Positions 60,514 through 64,000 of a stretch of DNA of 64,000 nt are shown one piece after another. The notes under the pieces were generated by a model. The model did not search any database and was not told where the DNA came from. It saw only the letters and a list, made by a program, of their open reading frames with translations. The first letter of the stretch is position 1; each line of letters opens with the position of its first letter. A program made the translations under genes and the position numbers. The DNA comes from Margaritifera margaritifera (lineage: Eukaryota; Mollusca; Bivalvia; Unionida; Margaritiferidae), in contig JAQPZY010001060.1 in the NCBI GenBank assembly GCA_029931535.1, forward strand, positions 372,001-436,000, written 5' to 3'.

Positions 60514-61389
60514 AATATTTGACTATTCATTGAGTTATATGATTTGGACGAACTTTAGTTTTTAATTATATGCATGTTGTATCAATATGTGACTTTTCAT
60601 TGGAAGACCACATCGAAACGAAGGCACTTTGTCACCGCCAGTCTGATATCATTGCTCTCTTTCCATTACTCAAACTACGGTTTTATTATTATATTCTTAT
60701 GTTAAACTGTTGTTATTTGAAATAAACTTTAGAGTGATAGGTTTTGAATGAATGTATTGTTTTTTAATTATAGACAAAGTATATAATCTCCTGAAGGACA
60801 AGATGAAGTGACATAATTCCTCTACTTCATTTATTTTCACTAAATCTCTATTCTTGTTTTAAGTTTTAAAATTTTTTGCAGCATTTTGTTTTACTAATTA
60901 GAGCATTACACTTGACTGCACGAGCCTTGTGCATCAATGCCAGTCAGCTTGTTGTATTACATTACATACAGAAGTGTTGTGTACGACCTCTCTGGTTGAC
61001 CCACACCATATAAAATTTTTATTTAATCCAAAATATTTCAACGGCAAAATTGTCAATTTTACTCTTTCTCCAACTCGATTCTTATTAGTCAATGATCGGA
61101 TACAAGTATATGTTCGTTGTTCTGATGCTGCAATATAAATAATGCAATTTTCAAATGAAGTTTATCACATTTGAAAAGCTGTTGCATAAGTGAAACTACG
61201 GACACATTTTGTCACAAGACAGACAACAAAATCAACAACGTTAGGACAATGATAGTGTAGCATTAGAATCTTTCTGTAGTCAGATGAAATATAGCCATAT
61301 GTTTTATAATATCATTTGACTTCGTTTTTACGCTTTTATCTTCGACATGACTCCTTGCTCACACACTTCTGTCACCATAATGCTTCTGC
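60514..61389. other. Gene-free stretch
   Basis: No recognised feature. A 69-codon frame at 60929-61138 has no motif. Confidence 0.5.
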
Positions 61390-61780
61390 TTGCCATCAAT
61401 TGTATTGTTGCATTGCAATAAAATATTGGACATAAAAGGTGAACATAAGTGTACATTAATTTTCCTTTTATATAAATTATTACATGCTGCCAATGAAAAT
61501 TAATATTACCTATGGCACGACATTTGCAATAGATTGCGAACCAGATTCATAAATCAAAATTATTTTCTAATATTTTTCGAAGCCGGCTAAAATGTATCCT
61601 GTCAGAGAGATGTTTGTATAGTTTCGAAAAGACAAAATAGTTCATGTAATTTATAATGTAATGCTAGCAATTAATATGTAATTTATTTAGGAGTCGTCTC
61701 GACGACAACGAAAGGAACGAGAAAACCTCACTTAAGTTTGTAAAACGTCTCCTTATAAATAGAAGATGGAACCTAACGAA
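61390..61780 (+). repeat. Diverged duplicated segment, second copy
   Basis: Partner of 58200-58650, in the same orientation about 3.2 kb away. The best-preserved part is at the right end (gagaaaacctcactta, tgtaaaacgtc, agaagatggaacct). Confidence 0.55.
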
Positions 61781-63019
61781 AATTCAATAAATCTAGTCAC
61801 GTTATTGATATCTTTTCCTTTTACTAAAACTAATCGATACGGTGTTAATTATTGTCCCTAATCTTTCTAAGTTAAAAAAAAATGTTCCGCGTTATTTTAT
61901 GTATGCACTTGCGCTGATCGTATCAAAAAAAGTAACATTATTATTTCTATTAAATGGCAAAGAAACCATGCTCAATGCTTTTCTTTGTAAAATTCAAGGT
62001 AGGATATTATTGATCTCTACAAAGCAATACGCAAATTATCTGCCACACATTTGTAACTCTTTACTTAAATAATGCATGAGTGTACATGCTAATAATTGAA
62101 AGTAAATACCACTTAGTAAGAGGCTAGTCAGTTCCTTCTTTATCATTCAAAATAGATGGATTCTTTTTCATGTAACGTGACGAATCAAGTATTACTGCAT
62201 GTGAATAATTAATTCTGCCTTGACAATTCTATCCTTGTGTTCAAATTAGGAAAGTATAAACTTGTGGGATTGCTAGAACTTGCTTTTATAAGGAAAATTC
62301 CTTAGATTTTCAAAGTTATATGAAATCTAAGTCAACCTTTGACTTTGAATGGACTTCTTAAAGCTTAAAGACCAAATTGCATCTTGTACTCTTTCCTATA
62401 TGTCCACTTATTATTTCATTATTAGATACTTGGTAAACAACATTCCAAGCAATCCCCTAACCACGTAGAAAAGTTTTGGCTACGTTACTACAATGCAGGC
62501 TTTATGGAAAACACTAGAAGTGTCATAACTTGTGTGATGTTGAGTCAAAGTAGTTATTAAGGCCATAATTAGATGATATAAGAATTATTAAGTTGAATAT
62601 TTGTGTGCAACACGTGTTTGTAATCAGATAAGCTGGTGGATCATGTGTTGTCTCTGAGGGGCCGGGTACTGTAAGCTGTAAGTTTCTTTGACAATTGCTG
62701 ATGATTACACGCCTTATTCAACACAAACATTTAAACACGACGTGTCCCATGCAGTACTCTTTAGATAATGTTTGAAAGTATACAGTAAACTAAAGTGATT
62801 TATGTAGACTATATCATAGCACCTACTTTTAAGTTGTGAGTAGTGTAAACGTAAGCTACATAAATGCCATAATGCAGCCTGTTGGACATTTTGTTCCTGT
62901 GGAAAACAAGAGTCTAAAAATTTACTACTAACAACAATATATTCCTAAAATAATTCGATCACCACGTTTCCCTGGTCTAGCAAACATCCAAATAATTGTG
63001 CATTCAGTACATAAAATTG

Positions 63020-63023
<4 letters not shown>
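61781..63023. other. Gene-free stretch
   Basis: No recognised feature; a 76-codon frame at 61842-62072 is without motif. Confidence 0.5.

Positions 63024-63099
<76 letters not shown>
63024..63099. repeat. (TA)n microsatellite
   Basis: About 37 uninterrupted TA units. Confidence 0.98.
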
Positions 63100-63102
<3 letters not shown>

Positions 63103-63539
63103 ATGTATAATGTTTACATATTTAACATTTGTCCTGTATATTTAACTTTGCCCTTGGTTATAGGATGTAAACAAGTTGTTTACATAGAATTAGAGGTCAG
63201 GGTTGCTTTTGTTTACAATTATACTGGTTTTTCCACTAGAACCACTGATATTTGTCAGGTAAGCCATATGATTTTCTAGAAAATTCTGTCAGGTGACCAG
63301 TGTTATATATAGAAAGTTTGGTAAGCAGTATTTCATTCCTATGCTAACTATCAGTCTTCAAGGAATTTGTTTAAATAATCAGATGTTAATAGTTTTGTTG
63401 TGAAAATCAGAGCAAATTCAGAGAGAAAGAGGAATTATTTATTTAAAAATATTCATTGGAAATACTAAAGTGCTCATAGACTTTAGGACTTTTTAGGATT
63501 AATGCATGACTTAAGGATTTTTGTGAAATCATTCAAAGA

Positions 63540-63662
63540 CATTCTGGATTACACCATTGTGGTACATCAGGACATTCAAGACTCTTGGTACACCAGGACA
63601 TTCAAGACTACGGCAAATCAGGATATTTACGACTATTGGCATATCAGTACCTTCAAGGCTAC
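63540..63662 (+). repeat. Degenerate repeat of about 26 bp (4 copies)
   Basis: ggtacatcaggacattcaag plus actctt recurs four times with growing divergence (ccagg, gatatttacg, gtaccttcaagg). The repeat gives a 67-codon frame with recurring HQDIQDS / TRTFKT-type peptides; no family recognised. Confidence 0.75.
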
Positions 63663-63859
63663 TGAAATTCATTCGGAACATTCTATATTTTGGACTTGTG
63701 ATTAGTACACTTAGTGGATTATTTAGACTTTAATTCACATTATCGTAAGTGTTTATTGAATTTTCACTTTAATTATCTATAAATAAATTGCTTGTTGATT
63801 TTACTTACATTGTTGGTTTCACTTTCTTTCTGTTACATATTTTTAGGCCATATAGTCAT

Positions 63860-63864
<5 letters not shown>

Positions 63865-63954
<90 letters not shown>
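63865..63954. repeat. Composite (TA)n-(GT)n microsatellite
   Basis: About 25 TA units followed by about 20 GT units. Confidence 0.98.
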
Positions 63955-63957
<3 letters not shown>

Positions 63958-64000
63958 AGCAGCTATAATCTTGATTTAAAATTCATTTTAAGTTACGGCA

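Overview
This window is eukaryotic, AT-rich and mostly non-coding. I found no intact protein-coding gene, no rRNA, no functional tRNA and no CRISPR array. Long (TA)n, (GT)n, (CT)n and (CATA)n tracts, about twenty minisatellites, tRNA-derived repeats, MITE-like elements and decayed non-LTR retrotransposons point to an animal nuclear genome. Two large repeats begin with a short hairpin and a run of GTCCGTCC-type triplets, followed by diverged tandem units; I associate this arrangement with introns and intergenic DNA of bivalve molluscs. A bivalve is therefore my best guess, but it is inference from repeat style, not a match to a marker gene.

Layout. 1-3.5 kb: hairpin-headed diverged tandem repeat with a homogeneous 80-bp array inside. 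3.6-5.35 kb: relic of a Jockey-like LINE. 5.4-22.7 kb: gene-poor DNA with microsatellites and 47-, 74- and 40-bp minisatellites. 22.76-24.0 kb: a 34-bp minisatellite interrupted first by a 607-bp element with perfect TTAA duplications and then by a LINE 3' end. 25.4-25.7 kb: a GC-rich hAT-like MITE. 26.0-27.6 kb, minus strand: a frame-broken coding relic of a protein I do not recognise, with a tRNA-like sequence inside it. 30-43 kb: minisatellites, a very long poly-G tract and a small hAT-like MITE. 43.2-44.6 kb: a foldback MITE fragment followed by pieces of two different LINEs. 46-50.9 kb: another inverted-repeat family, a possible single exon, two minisatellites and the second hairpin-headed repeat. 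51.3-52.9 kb: a 23-bp array of about 72 copies with higher-order structure. 53.5-60.1 kb: foldback MITEs, a complete tRNA-derived SINE with a 13-bp target duplication, and a TA-flanked MITE. 60-64 kb: mostly simple repeats.

No genes act together here. The window's interest lies in insertion history (nested and dated insertions, paired element copies in opposite orientation), in the way tandem arrays expand locally inside older repeats, and in two unrecognised coding relics. The many ATG-initiated frames longer than 60 codons are largely by-products of tandem repeats whose period, or a small multiple of it, is divisible by three.
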